Shown here piece by piece: positions 37,073-45,772 of a stretch of DNA of 64,000 nt. A program made the position numbers and the translations under genes. The notes under the pieces were generated by a model that saw only the letters and a program-made list of their open reading frames with translations, made no database searches and was not told where the DNA came from. Source of the stretch: Deltaproteobacteria bacterium. GTDB taxonomy: Bacteria > Myxococcota_A > UBA796 > GCA-2862545. The stretch lies in assembly GCA_007693595.1 (NCBI GenBank), contig REDI01000039.1, positions 1-64,000 on the forward strand, written 5' to 3'. How positions within the stretch are numbered: position 1 is the first letter of the stretch; every line of letters begins with the position of its first letter.

Positions 37073-37483
37073 TCAGCCGATGATTGTGATCGTCAGTCTT
37101 CGAGGGGGAGCCCTGTCTCGGTGTTCCCACAGGAAGATCCCCTGCCAGGTGCCCAGGAGCAGTCGGCCTCGCCCGAGCGGGACGGTCAACGAGGACGCGG
37201 TCAACGCTGTCTTCAGATGGGCCGGCATGTCGTCGGCACCCTCGGCCACGTGACGAAAGAGAGGATCTCCATCGGGTATCAGGCGCGAGAGGAAGGCCTC
37301 GAGATCGTGCAGGACGTCGGGGTCGGCGTTCTCTTGGATGAGGAGAGAGGCCGAGGTGTGGTGAAGAAAGAGGTTGCAGAGCCCCTCTTGGATGCCTGCG
37401 CGCTGAACTTGTTCCGCGACCTGGGGAGTCAGGGGCGACAGGCCTCGGGGGCGAGCGGGTAGCGAGAGCGTGGCTCGGAACAT
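37073..37483 (-). CDS. YjbQ/UPF0047 family protein (secondary thiamine-phosphate synthase)
   Basis: A 136-residue protein of the YjbQ/UPF0047 family, trimeric beta-barrel-like proteins with a weak thiamine-phosphate synthase activity. Family motifs are CNLFLHHTSASLLIQENADPDVLHDLEAFL and LLLGTWQGIFLWEHRDRAPPRR. The start at 37483 gives the usual N-terminus (MFRATLSLPARPRGLSPLT); the frame is open upstream but not similar. It is divergent from thiO, 165 bp away, and so belongs to the same thiamine neighbourhood. It is upstream of, and may be cotranscribed with, the DUF4157 gene. Confidence 0.9.
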   Translation of the reverse strand: MFRATLSLPARPRGLSPLTPQVAEQVQRAGIQEGLCNLFLHHTSASLLIQENADPDVLHDLEAFLSRLIPDGDPLFRHVAEGADDMPAHLKTALTASSLTVPLGRGRLLLGTWQGIFLWEHRDRAPPRRLTITIIG

Positions 37484-37648
37484 CGGGGAGAACGTAACGC
37501 GTCCTCTCGTCGGGGAGAGAGCTGTCCGTAGGGTCACGCCTCGCCCGATGCAAGAGTAAGGAAAGTCTTCTCTTGGCATCTACCCGCTGCGGTAGCCTGG
37601 CTGGGCGGTGCAGCGTGGCTCCGATACAGCGGACCCGCAGGAGGCGCG

Positions 37649-38692
37649 ATGACTTGGGATCTGATTGTCGTCGGCGCGGGGATCGTCGGTCTTGCTTCGG
37701 CCTTTGAAGCGGCCTCTTCGGGGCTGAGAGTCCTGGTGCTGGAGCGCAGTCGGGTCGCGGCCGGGGCGAGTCGGGTGGCTGCGGGCATGCTGGCACCGCC
37801 GGCAGAGGCCCAAGACATGCCCGAAGACGTCCTGCGGGCGGGCATCGAGAGCGCGGCATCTTATCCTTCTTTCATCCGACGGATCGAGGCCCACGGGCTC
37901 GCCACCGGGTTCCGCGCACGCGGCACGCTCATGGTCGCCGCCGATCGGGATCAAGCGGCCGACCTGGAGCAGCTCGCGCGGGCACACGAGCGCATGGGAC
38001 TGTCGGTGAGGTGGCACAGTGTGCGGGAGATCCTGCGCGCCGAGCCCCGGCTCAGCCCCCGCCTCGCCGGGGGGCTGTTCCTGCCCGACGCCCACGCCGT
38101 CGAGCCGGTGGCGCTGTGTCAGGCGCTCGCGCACGCGGTGGTCGAGCTTGGGGGAGAGGTCCGGCAAGGGTGGGAGGTGACCGAGATCTTGGGCCAGGAG
38201 GTCGTGAAGGGCGTGGGTTGTCATGGGACTGAGCTCTGGGCTCCCCGCGTGCTGGTGGCCGGTGGGCTCCGTTCTGCCGCGCTGGTCCGCGCTTTCGAGC
38301 CTCTGCCGCTGCGTCCCGTCAAGGGGCAGGTCCTTCATCTGCGCGGCGAGTCTCTGATCGAGCGGGTCGTGCGATCCCCGCGCGTGTACCTGGTGCCTCA
38401 CCGCGACCGCCTGATCGTTGGCGCCTCCGAAGAGGAGCTCGGCGAGCACGATCAGCCTCTGGCGGGGGTCACCATGGATCTTCTCTATGAAGCCTGGAGG
38501 CTGCTGCCGGGGACCTACGAGCTCGAGCTGGAGGCCTGCGTGGTGGGCCACCGACCCTGCCTTCGCGATGGTCGGCCGCGGATCTCCCGCTTAGGGCCTC
38601 CCGGTCTGCTGGTCGCGACGGGGCATCACCGTCACGGCATCCTGCTCGCGCCGTGGACCGGCCAGCGGGTGCTCGAGCTGCTCCAGGGTTGA
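37649..38692 (+). CDS. thiO: Glycine oxidase ThiO
   Basis: A 347-residue FAD-dependent D-amino-acid/glycine oxidase that makes the iminoacetate (dehydroglycine) needed for the thiazole ring. The FAD Rossmann motif is at the very N-terminus (LIVVGAGIVGLASAFEA, GxGxxG); further DAO-family motifs are RVAAGMLAPP, VLVAGGLRS and HHRHGILLAPWTG. The start has AGGAGG five bases before ATG. It is the first gene of the thiO-thiS-thiG-tenI-like cluster; thiS begins 80 bp downstream. Confidence 0.95.
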   Translation: MTWDLIVVGAGIVGLASAFEAASSGLRVLVLERSRVAAGASRVAAGMLAPPAEAQDMPEDVLRAGIESAASYPSFIRRIEAHGLATGFRARGTLMVAADRDQAADLEQLARAHERMGLSVRWHSVREILRAEPRLSPRLAGGLFLPDAHAVEPVALCQALAHAVVELGGEVRQGWEVTEILGQEVVKGVGCHGTELWAPRVLVAGGLRSAALVRAFEPLPLRPVKGQVLHLRGESLIERVVRSPRVYLVPHRDRLIVGASEEELGEHDQPLAGVTMDLLYEAWRLLPGTYELELEACVVGHRPCLRDGRPRISRLGPPGLLVATGHHRHGILLAPWTGQRVLELLQG

Positions 38693-38772
38693 GCCAGCTC
38701 GTTTCGATCGTCCAGGTGGAACGTGGTCGCACCGCGAGGGTCGATCGGTTAGCGCGCGTCGGAGGAGGTGCC

Positions 38773-38979
38773 TTGGAGATCCGCATCAATGGAGAGCCGG
38801 TCCAGGTCGACGGGCCGTGCACCGTCGCCGCGATCGTCGAGCAGCGCACAGGGCAGCGCGCCCCGATGGGGATCGCCGTCGCACGGAACGGAGCGGTCGT
38901 CCCTCGGAGCCAGTGGTTCGACGTCCAGGTCCAAGAAGACGATGAGCTGGAGCTCGTCGGTGTCATGCAGGGGGGCTGA
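38773..38979 (+). CDS. thiS: Sulfur carrier protein ThiS
   Basis: A 68-residue ubiquitin-like protein that carries thiocarboxylate sulfur to ThiG. It ends in the diagnostic Gly-Gly (GVMQGG). The start is TTG, behind GGAGGAGGTGCC. Core motifs are [30 protein letters not shown], and [12 protein letters not shown]. The stop lies one base before the GTG of thiG, so translation is coupled. Adenylation of ThiS by ThiF/MoeB is needed, but no such gene is in the window. Confidence 0.95.
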   Translation: MEIRINGEPVQVDGPCTVAAIVEQRTGQRAPMGIAVARNGAVVPRSQWFDVQVQEDDELELVGVMQGG

Positions 38980-38980
38980 G

Positions 38981-39763
38981 GTGAGCTCCGACACCTGGAC
39001 GCTGGGTCCGCTTAAACTGTCGAGCCGAGTCTTGCTCGGAACGGCCCGCTACCCGACCCGCCAAGTCCTCCTCGACGCCTTGGGCGCCTCGGGAACCCGA
39101 ATGGTCACCGTCTCGCTCCGCAGGGTCAGGCCGGGCACGCCCGGCGATGACCTCTATGTGGCGCTCGCCGAGGCAGGCTACCACCTCCTCCCGAACACGG
39201 CGGGATGTCACACCGCCGACGATGCGGTGCGCACCGCGGAGCTGGCGCGCGAAGCCCTGGATACTCCCTTCATCAAGGTCGAAGTGACCGCCGACCATGA
39301 GACCTTACTCCCCGACGGGGAACAGCTCCTCGACGCCTGCGAGCGCCTGGTGCGCCAGGGCTTCGTCGTCCTGCCGTACACCAACGACGATCCCGTCCTG
39401 GCCCGAAAGCTGGAGCAGATCGGGTGCGCAGCGGTCATGCCCCTCGCTGCGCCGATCGGCACCGGGCTGGGGATCCGCAATCCTCACAACCTCGAGCTGA
39501 TCCGACGGTCGGTCCGCGTCCCTCTCATCGTCGATGCGGGTCTTGGAACTGCCTCCGACGTCGCGCAGGCCTTCGAGCTCGGCATGGACGCCGTCTTGCT
39601 GAACACCGCGGTTGCCCGCGCCGATGATCCGGTGCGCATGGCCAGGGCAGTCGGGCTGGCCGCCCGCGCGGGCCGCGAGGCCTTTCTCGCGGGCCGTGTT
39701 CCCATCAAGCGCTACGCGGAGGCCTCTTCGCCGACACAGGGCGTACCCTGGGCCAAGCCCTGA
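38981..39763 (+). CDS. thiG: Thiazole synthase ThiG
   Basis: A 260-residue TIM barrel that makes the thiazole phosphate of thiamine from DXP, dehydroglycine and ThiS thiocarboxylate. Typical stretches are [40 protein letters not shown] (in parts), [26 protein letters not shown] and [33 protein letters not shown]. The Schiff-base Lys is in FIKVEV. The start is GTG two bases after the thiS stop, within the same operon as thiO and thiS. Confidence 0.97.
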   Translation: MSSDTWTLGPLKLSSRVLLGTARYPTRQVLLDALGASGTRMVTVSLRRVRPGTPGDDLYVALAEAGYHLLPNTAGCHTADDAVRTAELAREALDTPFIKVEVTADHETLLPDGEQLLDACERLVRQGFVVLPYTNDDPVLARKLEQIGCAAVMPLAAPIGTGLGIRNPHNLELIRRSVRVPLIVDAGLGTASDVAQAFELGMDAVLLNTAVARADDPVRMARAVGLAARAGREAFLAGRVPIKRYAEASSPTQGVPWAKP

Positions 39764-39795
39764 GCCTCGCTCGGCCCACGCCGTCGACCCCGGTC

Positions 39796-40371
39796 TTGCT
39801 GGCCATCCTCGATGCGGAGCGCTCCGGCTCGGCGAGACGGGCGGCGCACCGAGCGCGCGCCCTGGGGCCGCTGATGGGCGATGACGAGCGGCTGTGGCTC
39901 CAGATCCGCGGCTGTGGTCGCGCGAGGCTCGATCTCGGAGCCCTGCCCCCGGATCGGGTGCTGCACAATGGGCCCAGCGCGCGGGCCCTCGAGCTTGGCT
40001 ACCGCGCGGTGCACTGGCCTGAGCGGGTCCGTCCCGGTGCCCCCTGTCCCCACCGGCGATCGCTGACGTGGGTCTCGGCGGCGGTACACGATCTCGAAGG
40101 AGCTCGGGCGGCCGCCTTCGTTGGGGCAGACATCCTGGTCTTTGCCCCGGTGTTCGCGCCTCGCGGCAAGGGTGGGAGCGGGCGTGGGCTCGACGCCTTG
40201 GCTCGGCTTTGCGCCCAGGCGGGTCGGCCCGTCGTAGCGCTCGGAGGGATCTCGCCGGAGCGCGTTGGGGACTGTCTCGCAGCGGGTGCGGCCGGGGTCG
40301 CTGCCCTGAGCCCCTTCCACCGGGGCGATCCCGTCGAAGTGGCGCGCGCCTATCTCGAAGCGCTGCCTTGA
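39796..40371 (+). CDS. ThiE/TenI-like protein (probable thiazole tautomerase)
   Basis: A ~191-residue TIM barrel of the ThiE/TenI family. TenI features are SAAVHDLEGARAAAFVGADILVFAPVFAP (in parts), the segment PRGKGGSGRGLDAL and VVALGGISPERVGDCLAAGAAGVAAL. The ThiE glycine- and Lys-containing substrate loop (VFGTTSK in the other copy) is VFAPRGK here, as in TenI, which aromatises the thiazole product of ThiG. Position directly after thiG supports this. The start is uncertain: TTG at 39796 is the first usable codon; the frame is open further into thiG. No good ribosome site was seen. It may instead be a second thiamine-phosphate synthase. Confidence 0.72.
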   Translation: MLAILDAERSGSARRAAHRARALGPLMGDDERLWLQIRGCGRARLDLGALPPDRVLHNGPSARALELGYRAVHWPERVRPGAPCPHRRSLTWVSAAVHDLEGARAAAFVGADILVFAPVFAPRGKGGSGRGLDALARLCAQAGRPVVALGGISPERVGDCLAAGAAGVAALSPFHRGDPVEVARAYLEALP

Positions 40372-40380
40372 GGGGCCTCT

Positions 40381-40407
40381 CGCCCGCCTCGCCCGCCTCG
40401 CCCGCCT
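40381..40407. repeat. 9-bp tandem repeat in a gene gap
   Basis: Three perfect copies of CGCCCGCCT, just after the tenI-like stop and before the M20 peptidase gene. Its role is unknown; it is likely a slippage product. Confidence 0.85.
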
Positions 40408-40457
40408 CGCCAGCTCCATGCGCTCCGCGTTACCGACCGCTCCTCTCTGGAGGACCC

Positions 40458-42038
40458 GTGCGTCTCGTCTTCGCTGCCGCCTTCATGCTCTGTGGAGCCT
40501 GCGCCACCCGTCAGGCACCTCTCCCCCCGATCCCCGCCGAGGTGCGGGCGTGGCAGGATGCCGTGGACTGGGACGAGGCGGGGGACGAGGCGGTGGATCT
40601 CCTCGCCGAGTATCTCAAGATCGATACCTCCAACCCTCCAGGTGGAGAGTTCGAGGGCGCGATGTATCTCGCAGCCCAGCTCGATCGCGATGACATCCCA
40701 TGGAAGACCTACGAGATCGCACCGGGCCGAACCTCGATCGTCGGGCGTCTCGCGGCGAAGGACCCCACCGCACCGCCCCTCTGTCTGGTCTCTCATATCG
40801 ACGTGGTGCCCGCCGATGCGGCGGAGTGGCCGGAAGAGAGCGGTCCCTTCTCGGGGGTCATCGATGAGGAGGGCATGCTCTGGGGGAGGGGCGCCCTCGA
40901 CATGAAGGGCCTAGGCACCGCAGAGCTCCAGGTGATGGCGCTGCTCAAGCGCCTCGACGCGCCGCTCCGACGTGACGTCCTCTTGGTGGCCGTCGCTGAC
41001 GAAGAGGTCAACAACCTGGGAATGATCCAGCTCGTCGAGGATCACTGGGACGATCTCAACTGCGCCTACGTGATCAACGAAGGGGCTTATGGAGTGGTCG
41101 ACGCGCTCTTCGAGGGCCAGACCGTGCACGCGATCAGCGTCGGCGAGAAGGGGGCGCTCTGGCTCGAGGTCATCGCGCGAGGCGAGCCGGGGCATGGCTC
41201 CACCCCGCTCCCCGACACCGCGATCGATCGACTGCGTCAGGCCATGGCGCGCATCGACGAGCGCACGGCCAAGCCGGACTGGCACCCGATGATGATGGAG
41301 CTCCTGGCGAACGTCGGGAACCACCGAGGGGGTTTCTCCGGGGGGGTGCTCCGCCGCCCGGCGATGGTCAAGAGCCTCGCGCGCGGCAAGATCCTCGCGA
41401 ACCCGCTCACGCGCGCCTCGCTGACCACCACCTTCAACCTCACCGGCCTCCAGGGGGCCGAAGGCTTCAACGTCGTCCCTCATCGCGCGGTCGCCCGATA
41501 CGACATCCGACTTCAGCCCGAGGTCACCGCCGAAGAGGTCGTCGCCGAGATCGAAGAGCTCGTCGCTGGGATCCCGACCATCGAGGTCAAGGTGGCGCGA
41601 ACCTTCGGAGGCGCTGTCTCGGAGTGGCGCGGCGACCCGGTCTACGAGGCGATCGCCTCCCATGCGATCGACGGTCGTCCTGATGCGGTGGCGGGACCGT
41701 TCTTGTCGATCGGCTTCACGGACTCGATCTTTGCTCGGCACAAGGGGGCGAGAGCCTACGGCTATGCGCCCTTCGTGATCGATCGAGAGCTCCTCGAGAC
41801 CATGCACGGACATCGGGAGCGCATCCCGGTCGATCAGGTGCGAGAGGGGGCGCGTCGACTCTTCGGGATCGTGGTCCAGACCGCGGTCGATGTCGCCCAA
41901 GCGCCCCCGAGCGCGCCAGCCAAGGGGAGGGCGGTGGCCCCCGTCCTGATGCCCCACGAGGAGCCCGCCGCTGCGCCCTCCGACGAAGGCCCCCCCCAGG
42001 ACGCGTCGGACGATCCGGCCTCCCCGTCCCAGGATTGA
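40458..42038 (+). CDS. M20-family metallopeptidase lipoprotein
   Basis: A 526-residue lipoprotein (lipobox LCGAC) that begins at GTG behind CTGGAGG. It is an M20/M28-type dizinc aminoacylase or carboxypeptidase: SHIDVVPAD (metal His-Asp), GRGALDMKG, DEEVNN (catalytic Glu-Glu), GHGSTP and the C-terminal His motif FGFTDS...LETMHGHRE. It probably removes acyl or C-terminal residues from small peptides in the periplasm. The C-terminal ~60 residues are Pro/Ala-rich and dispensable for the fold. It is the last gene of the block that began with thiO. Confidence 0.93.
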   Translation: MRLVFAAAFMLCGACATRQAPLPPIPAEVRAWQDAVDWDEAGDEAVDLLAEYLKIDTSNPPGGEFEGAMYLAAQLDRDDIPWKTYEIAPGRTSIVGRLAAKDPTAPPLCLVSHIDVVPADAAEWPEESGPFSGVIDEEGMLWGRGALDMKGLGTAELQVMALLKRLDAPLRRDVLLVAVADEEVNNLGMIQLVEDHWDDLNCAYVINEGAYGVVDALFEGQTVHAISVGEKGALWLEVIARGEPGHGSTPLPDTAIDRLRQAMARIDERTAKPDWHPMMMELLANVGNHRGGFSGGVLRRPAMVKSLARGKILANPLTRASLTTTFNLTGLQGAEGFNVVPHRAVARYDIRLQPEVTAEEVVAEIEELVAGIPTIEVKVARTFGGAVSEWRGDPVYEAIASHAIDGRPDAVAGPFLSIGFTDSIFARHKGARAYGYAPFVIDRELLETMHGHRERIPVDQVREGARRLFGIVVQTAVDVAQAPPSAPAKGRAVAPVLMPHEEPAAAPSDEGPPQDASDDPASPSQD

Positions 42039-42044
42039 CACACC

Positions 42045-42464
42045 TCACTCGGCCGAGATCAGCTCCCCCGAGCCGCTCTTCAGCAGCTTGCGGCCAGCTT
42101 TCTCGGCGTCGCTGGGGTAGCGACCCTCGGCCTCGATGCGAAAGGTGAGGGTGAAGGGGCGCACCGGGGCGTCTGCGTCGAACTGCTGGGTGAGGTCCGT
42201 GTCGGGGGAGACGTCGACCGGGCCGAGCGCCATACCCTCGCTGTCGATCCCGAAGACCTTGCGCGGCTTGATCTCGCCTTCGGGAAGGAAAGTGCCGAGC
42301 TGGGCTATCGCGGCGACATCTCCGATCTCGTAGATGTTGGTGAGGTTGGCGACGATGGTCCTGCGGCCGAGCTCGGGGCTCTCGAAGGTGTAGATGAAGA
42401 GCTGATCGGTCTTCTCGTGGGCGGTCTTTTCGACCACTTGCATGGCGATGACGGGCACGGGCAC
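42045..42464 (-). CDS. tRNA-binding-domain (EMAP/CsaA-like OB-fold) protein
   Basis: A 139-residue OB-fold protein of the tRNA-binding-domain family (PF01588; relatives: CsaA, the C-terminus of MetRS, the N-terminus of PheRS-beta). Motifs are TDQLFIYTFESPELGRRTIVANLT, IGDVAAIAQLGTFLPEGEIKPRKVFGIDSEGMAL. In free-standing form it may bind tRNA or act as a chaperone. A good GGAG site lies before ATG 42464. It ends 7 bp from the stop of the M20 peptidase on the other strand. Confidence 0.8.
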   Translation of the reverse strand: MPVPVIAMQVVEKTAHEKTDQLFIYTFESPELGRRTIVANLTNIYEIGDVAAIAQLGTFLPEGEIKPRKVFGIDSEGMALGPVDVSPDTDLTQQFDADAPVRPFTLTFRIEAEGRYPSDAEKAGRKLLKSGSGELISAE

Positions 42465-42544
42465 TCCAGCGTGGGGTTAGCGCGCGGAGGGGGTGGCCCT
42501 CGACAGCGACCCTGCGCTGGGCCCCTCCTACTGCGCCCCGCGGT

Positions 42545-45199
42545 CTAGCCTGTCCGGCTCGCCCTGACGAGGGCCTCGCGCAGGTCGGTTCCCGACGCCC
42601 ACACGGCTCCCGAGGACCGATCCCAGATCAGGTCGCACCGCGGCAGCAGGGGCCGGAGCGCGTCGTGGCTCTCGTGCAGGATCTTGTGCATGAAGTCCGT
42701 GTGGAGGTCTATGCGTCGCCCGCCGGGGCGATCGTCGCGGGCGATCTTGTCGCGGAGGCGCTGCCGGTCATCGGCGATGACCCCGACGCTCAGGTCGAGC
42801 TGCGCAGCGACGCGGGGGTCGAGGCCCAGGTAGACGCCATCCGCGACGCCCCCTTCGGGGGTCCGAGCCAGCGCCGTGGCGATCCGGTCGTCGTCGTAGA
42901 TGCCGGGTCCGTAGAGGAAGACGTCTCGGTGGTGGAGGTGCTGCCGGTATCGAAAGCCGTCCCCTGGCCAGGTCATCGCGTCGGCCTGGAGCGCTGGGAG
43001 TCCCAGGATGGCGCAGAGCCCGTGGGCCAGGGTGCTCTTGCCGGCGGCGGCGGGGCCGCACAGTCCGATCTTTGGAGGGGTAGAGCGGGCCACAGCCCAG
43101 CGAGCGATCCCCTCGAGGAGCTGATCGGAGGTGAGCGCGCACACTGGGGGGATCGGGGGGCGAAGGTCGCAGGTGGGCAAGGGGCCTCGCAGACCCAGCG
43201 CGGGATAGGAGGCTCCGACGGCCTGTTGGAGCTGTCGGGGAAGCTGCGCCAGGGTGCGGCTAACCTCGTCGGCGGAAGCGTGCCGATGCGCGAGCTGGAG
43301 CCTCAGCCAGGCTCGGACTTGGTGGGGCGACTGCAGATCGGCAGGCACGGGGTTGGTGGCGTCGAGCGCGAGCAAGAGGGGCTCGAGTCGGCTCCGATCG
43401 GGGTCCGCGGCCCAGCACCACTCTGCGACCGCCTCCAGCAGCTCCGCGGGGGAGGTCGGAAGGATAGGATCGGGGTCGGCGCGCAGCGCTGTGAGCCGAT
43501 GGGCGAGGTAGGGCTCGCGGCCCATCGCGGCGGGTCCGACGAAGAACCGTAGCCAGCAACGGAGCAGGGCCTCGGCGAGGGCCTGGGGAGCGTGGCGGTA
43601 GCGCTGGTAGCACGCCACGTCGATGTGCAGAGGCAAGGTGCCTTGTATTAGGGTGAGACCCGGTCTTGGTGGCACGTCGACGTCCAGGCCTCTGGCCCCC
43701 TCGTGCAGGTGGAGGAGGAACGCGCCGCCCTCGGCGAGCTGACGGAGGGTTCTCAGGGTGCCGAAGGGCGCCTTTCGCGCGATGAGCTCGATCACCGCTG
43801 GGGGGATGGGGACGGTCGGGACCGAGGCAGCGTCCAGCTCCTCGCGCGACTTGGCCTCGAAGGGCAGCGGGGGACGAGCGGAGCTTCGGGGGGCACCTCG
43901 CCCGCGCCACACGACGGAAGCCTCGATGTGACCCCCTCGAGAGCCGCTGGCCACGAGCAGGCTGTCGGTCGCGTCACATGGGCCGCAACACCACGACAGC
44001 ACGCTTCCCTCGAGATGCCCTTCGGGGACGGCACAGTCGTGGATCACCGAGTCGCGCAGCCAGACGTCGCCGAGTTGGATGCCAGATCGCGCCTCGCCCC
44101 AGCCGATCTCGGAGCCTTCGAACCATCGATCTGCGACCCAGGATCGAAGGATCGGCGAAGAGATCCCGAGTGTTCGGCGCACAGGTTCGCCCTCGGGGCG
44201 ACTGGGACGGATCGCCATCGCCAGGGCTCGAAACTCCTCGGGTCGCCGCAGTCGAAACCAAGGGATGTCGGTGCCCAAGAGCTCCACGTGCACGAGGGGC
44301 TCTGCGGCGAAGGCCTCGAGGACACCGTCGGAGAGGTGGCTCGGGGCAGCGCCCCCGAGCAGGGGGGCCGTGAGGTCCGGGTCGAGGTCGAGGGGACGCG
44401 GAGGCACTCGCCGCAGCAGCGAGGAGAGGACGTCGATCAGGTCGAGGCGGATCCTGCACGATCCGAGGTCGGCCGCGGAGGGTGCGTGGTGGGTCAGAGG
44501 GGCGCCCTGGGGGGTGAAGCCGCACACCGAGCCGGCGGGATCGAGGTGGAAGAGACCGAGATCTGCGCGGTCGTGGGGTCCCGACGGTGGGGCCTCGCGC
44601 CGGGTCGCGAGCTTGGAGAGGGGGGCGGAGGGACGGGAGAGCGCCAGGGGGTCAAGGGTAGGAAAGAAGAGCTGAGAGACCCAGAGCACGTCGATGATGC
44701 CCGGCGCGCAAGACAGGGCCAGGGGGGCCGCCTGCGAGAGGACCGCCGTCAGGACACGGGGTGGGGCTCCGCGAAGGCAGCCGGGCAGTGGAAGCAAGCT
44801 CCGAGGGAGCGCTTCGGCCAAGGTGAGCGCTCTGGCGCGCCTCCCGCTCCCCGCGCCATGCAGGATACAGGTGGGACGTCCATCATGGACCGCTCGAGTC
44901 AGATCCCAGCCCTCGGCTCGGGCGAGCGCCTGGGCCTGCTCGAAGGCGCGGACCGTGCCGATGAGGTTGCCCAGGTGCGTCTCGGGTTCTTCCACCACGA
45001 GCAGACGGACGGGCTCACCGGAGGTGCGGCGCCGTCCGTCGATCAGGGCCTCCACCGTGCGCCGCACCAGCGTGGTCGCGCTCTTGTGGGCGGTGAGGAT
45101 CAGGATCTCGTGCCCCGGCCAGGTCTCGCCGTGAGCGGCCTGAAGGGCAACCCTCAGCCAGGGCTCGAGGGTCGGGAGAAGGGGATAGGCGCTGGCCAT
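42545..45199 (-). CDS. Sugar-1-phosphate nucleotidyltransferase-like protein fused to a P-loop uridine-kinase-like domain
   Basis: An 884-residue cytoplasmic protein. Residues ~30-140 contain LLVVEEPETHLGN and HDGRPTCILHGAGSGRRARAL, which resemble the N-terminal nucleotidyltransferase core of FKP-type fucose-1-phosphate pyrophosphorylases. The middle (~400-460) has SGIQLGDVWLRDSVIHDCAVPEGHLEGSVL (in parts), which looks like a left-handed beta-helix turn set. The C-terminal ~175 residues are a P-loop kinase: GPAAAGKST Walker A (715-723), a DADAMTWP-type substrate loop (QADAMTWPGD) and DDRQRLRDKIARDDR, as in uridine kinase/phosphoribulokinase. In FKP the kinase is GHMP type; here it is not. Together they could salvage a sugar or nucleoside in two steps. 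Function not established. Confidence 0.75.
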   Translation of the reverse strand: MASAYPLLPTLEPWLRVALQAAHGETWPGHEILILTAHKSATTLVRRTVEALIDGRRRTSGEPVRLLVVEEPETHLGNLIGTVRAFEQAQALARAEGWDLTRAVHDGRPTCILHGAGSGRRARALTLAEALPRSLLPLPGCLRGAPPRVLTAVLSQAAPLALSCAPGIIDVLWVSQLFFPTLDPLALSRPSAPLSKLATRREAPPSGPHDRADLGLFHLDPAGSVCGFTPQGAPLTHHAPSAADLGSCRIRLDLIDVLSSLLRRVPPRPLDLDPDLTAPLLGGAAPSHLSDGVLEAFAAEPLVHVELLGTDIPWFRLRRPEEFRALAMAIRPSRPEGEPVRRTLGISSPILRSWVADRWFEGSEIGWGEARSGIQLGDVWLRDSVIHDCAVPEGHLEGSVLSWCCGPCDATDSLLVASGSRGGHIEASVVWRGRGAPRSSARPPLPFEAKSREELDAASVPTVPIPPAVIELIARKAPFGTLRTLRQLAEGGAFLLHLHEGARGLDVDVPPRPGLTLIQGTLPLHIDVACYQRYRHAPQALAEALLRCWLRFFVGPAAMGREPYLAHRLTALRADPDPILPTSPAELLEAVAEWCWAADPDRSRLEPLLLALDATNPVPADLQSPHQVRAWLRLQLAHRHASADEVSRTLAQLPRQLQQAVGASYPALGLRGPLPTCDLRPPIPPVCALTSDQLLEGIARWAVARSTPPKIGLCGPAAAGKSTLAHGLCAILGLPALQADAMTWPGDGFRYRQHLHHRDVFLYGPGIYDDDRIATALARTPEGGVADGVYLGLDPRVAAQLDLSVGVIADDRQRLRDKIARDDRPGGRRIDLHTDFMHKILHESHDALRPLLPRCDLIWDRSSGAVWASGTDLREALVRASRTG

Positions 45200-45293
45200 G
45201 ACTCAGGACGTAGCCCCGCTACACGAATCGGACCAGCGCGGCTACACGGGGGTTCGATAAGATGTTCGGGTCGTCCCCCAGCCCCGGTACGCC

Positions 45294-45716
45294 ATGGATC
45301 CAAACACCCCCTCCGCCTCTCTCTCGCCGCTGCGCGTCGTCGCAGGGGTGCTGATCCGCCGAGGGGCCGTGCTAGCGGCCCTGCGTGGGCCGGGACGCCC
45401 GCTCGCAGGGTCTTGGGAGTTCCCGGGGGGCAAGGTCGAAGACGGTGAGTCGGATCGGGCAGCCCTACGTCGGGAGCTCCGCGAGGAGCTCGACATCGAC
45501 GTCGAGGTTGGGGAGCGGCTCGGGATCTCGCGGTGGAGCGGGGGGCGACGCCCGATCTTGCTCGTAGCCTATCGGTGCGTCTTGACGCTCGGTGAGCCCA
45601 TCGCCACCGAGCATGAAGCGCTGGCGTGGCTCAGGCCGCACGAGCTGGGCTCGGTGCCCTGGGCCCCGGCCGACATACCCCTGCTGCCTTCTGTGGAGCG
45701 AGCGCTGTCGAGGTGA
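45294..45716 (+). CDS. mutT: MutT-type Nudix hydrolase
   Basis: A 140-residue Nudix hydrolase of the MutT/8-oxo-dGTP diphosphatase kind, which hydrolyses oxidised dGTP. The full Nudix box GX5EX7REUXEEXGU is present as GGKVEDGESDRAALRRELREELD. Preceding FPGGK and the N-terminal VVAGVLIRRGAVLAALR fit MutT. The gene is divergent from the kinase-fusion gene by 94 bp and followed by the phosphohexomutase gene after 56 bp. Confidence 0.93.
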   Translation: MDPNTPSASLSPLRVVAGVLIRRGAVLAALRGPGRPLAGSWEFPGGKVEDGESDRAALRRELREELDIDVEVGERLGISRWSGGRRPILLVAYRCVLTLGEPIATEHEALAWLRPHELGSVPWAPADIPLLPSVERALSR

Positions 45717-45772
45717 GATCGAGCGCGCTCGCGCCGCGATCCCGGCGATGCGCCTCGGCAGCTCTCTACAAC

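Noticed and set aside
37484-37648. TPP riboswitch upstream of thiO
   Set aside because: No CUGAGA core or the second conserved helix could be placed.
40381-40407. Start of a CRISPR or satellite array
   Set aside because: Only three 9-bp units with no spacers.
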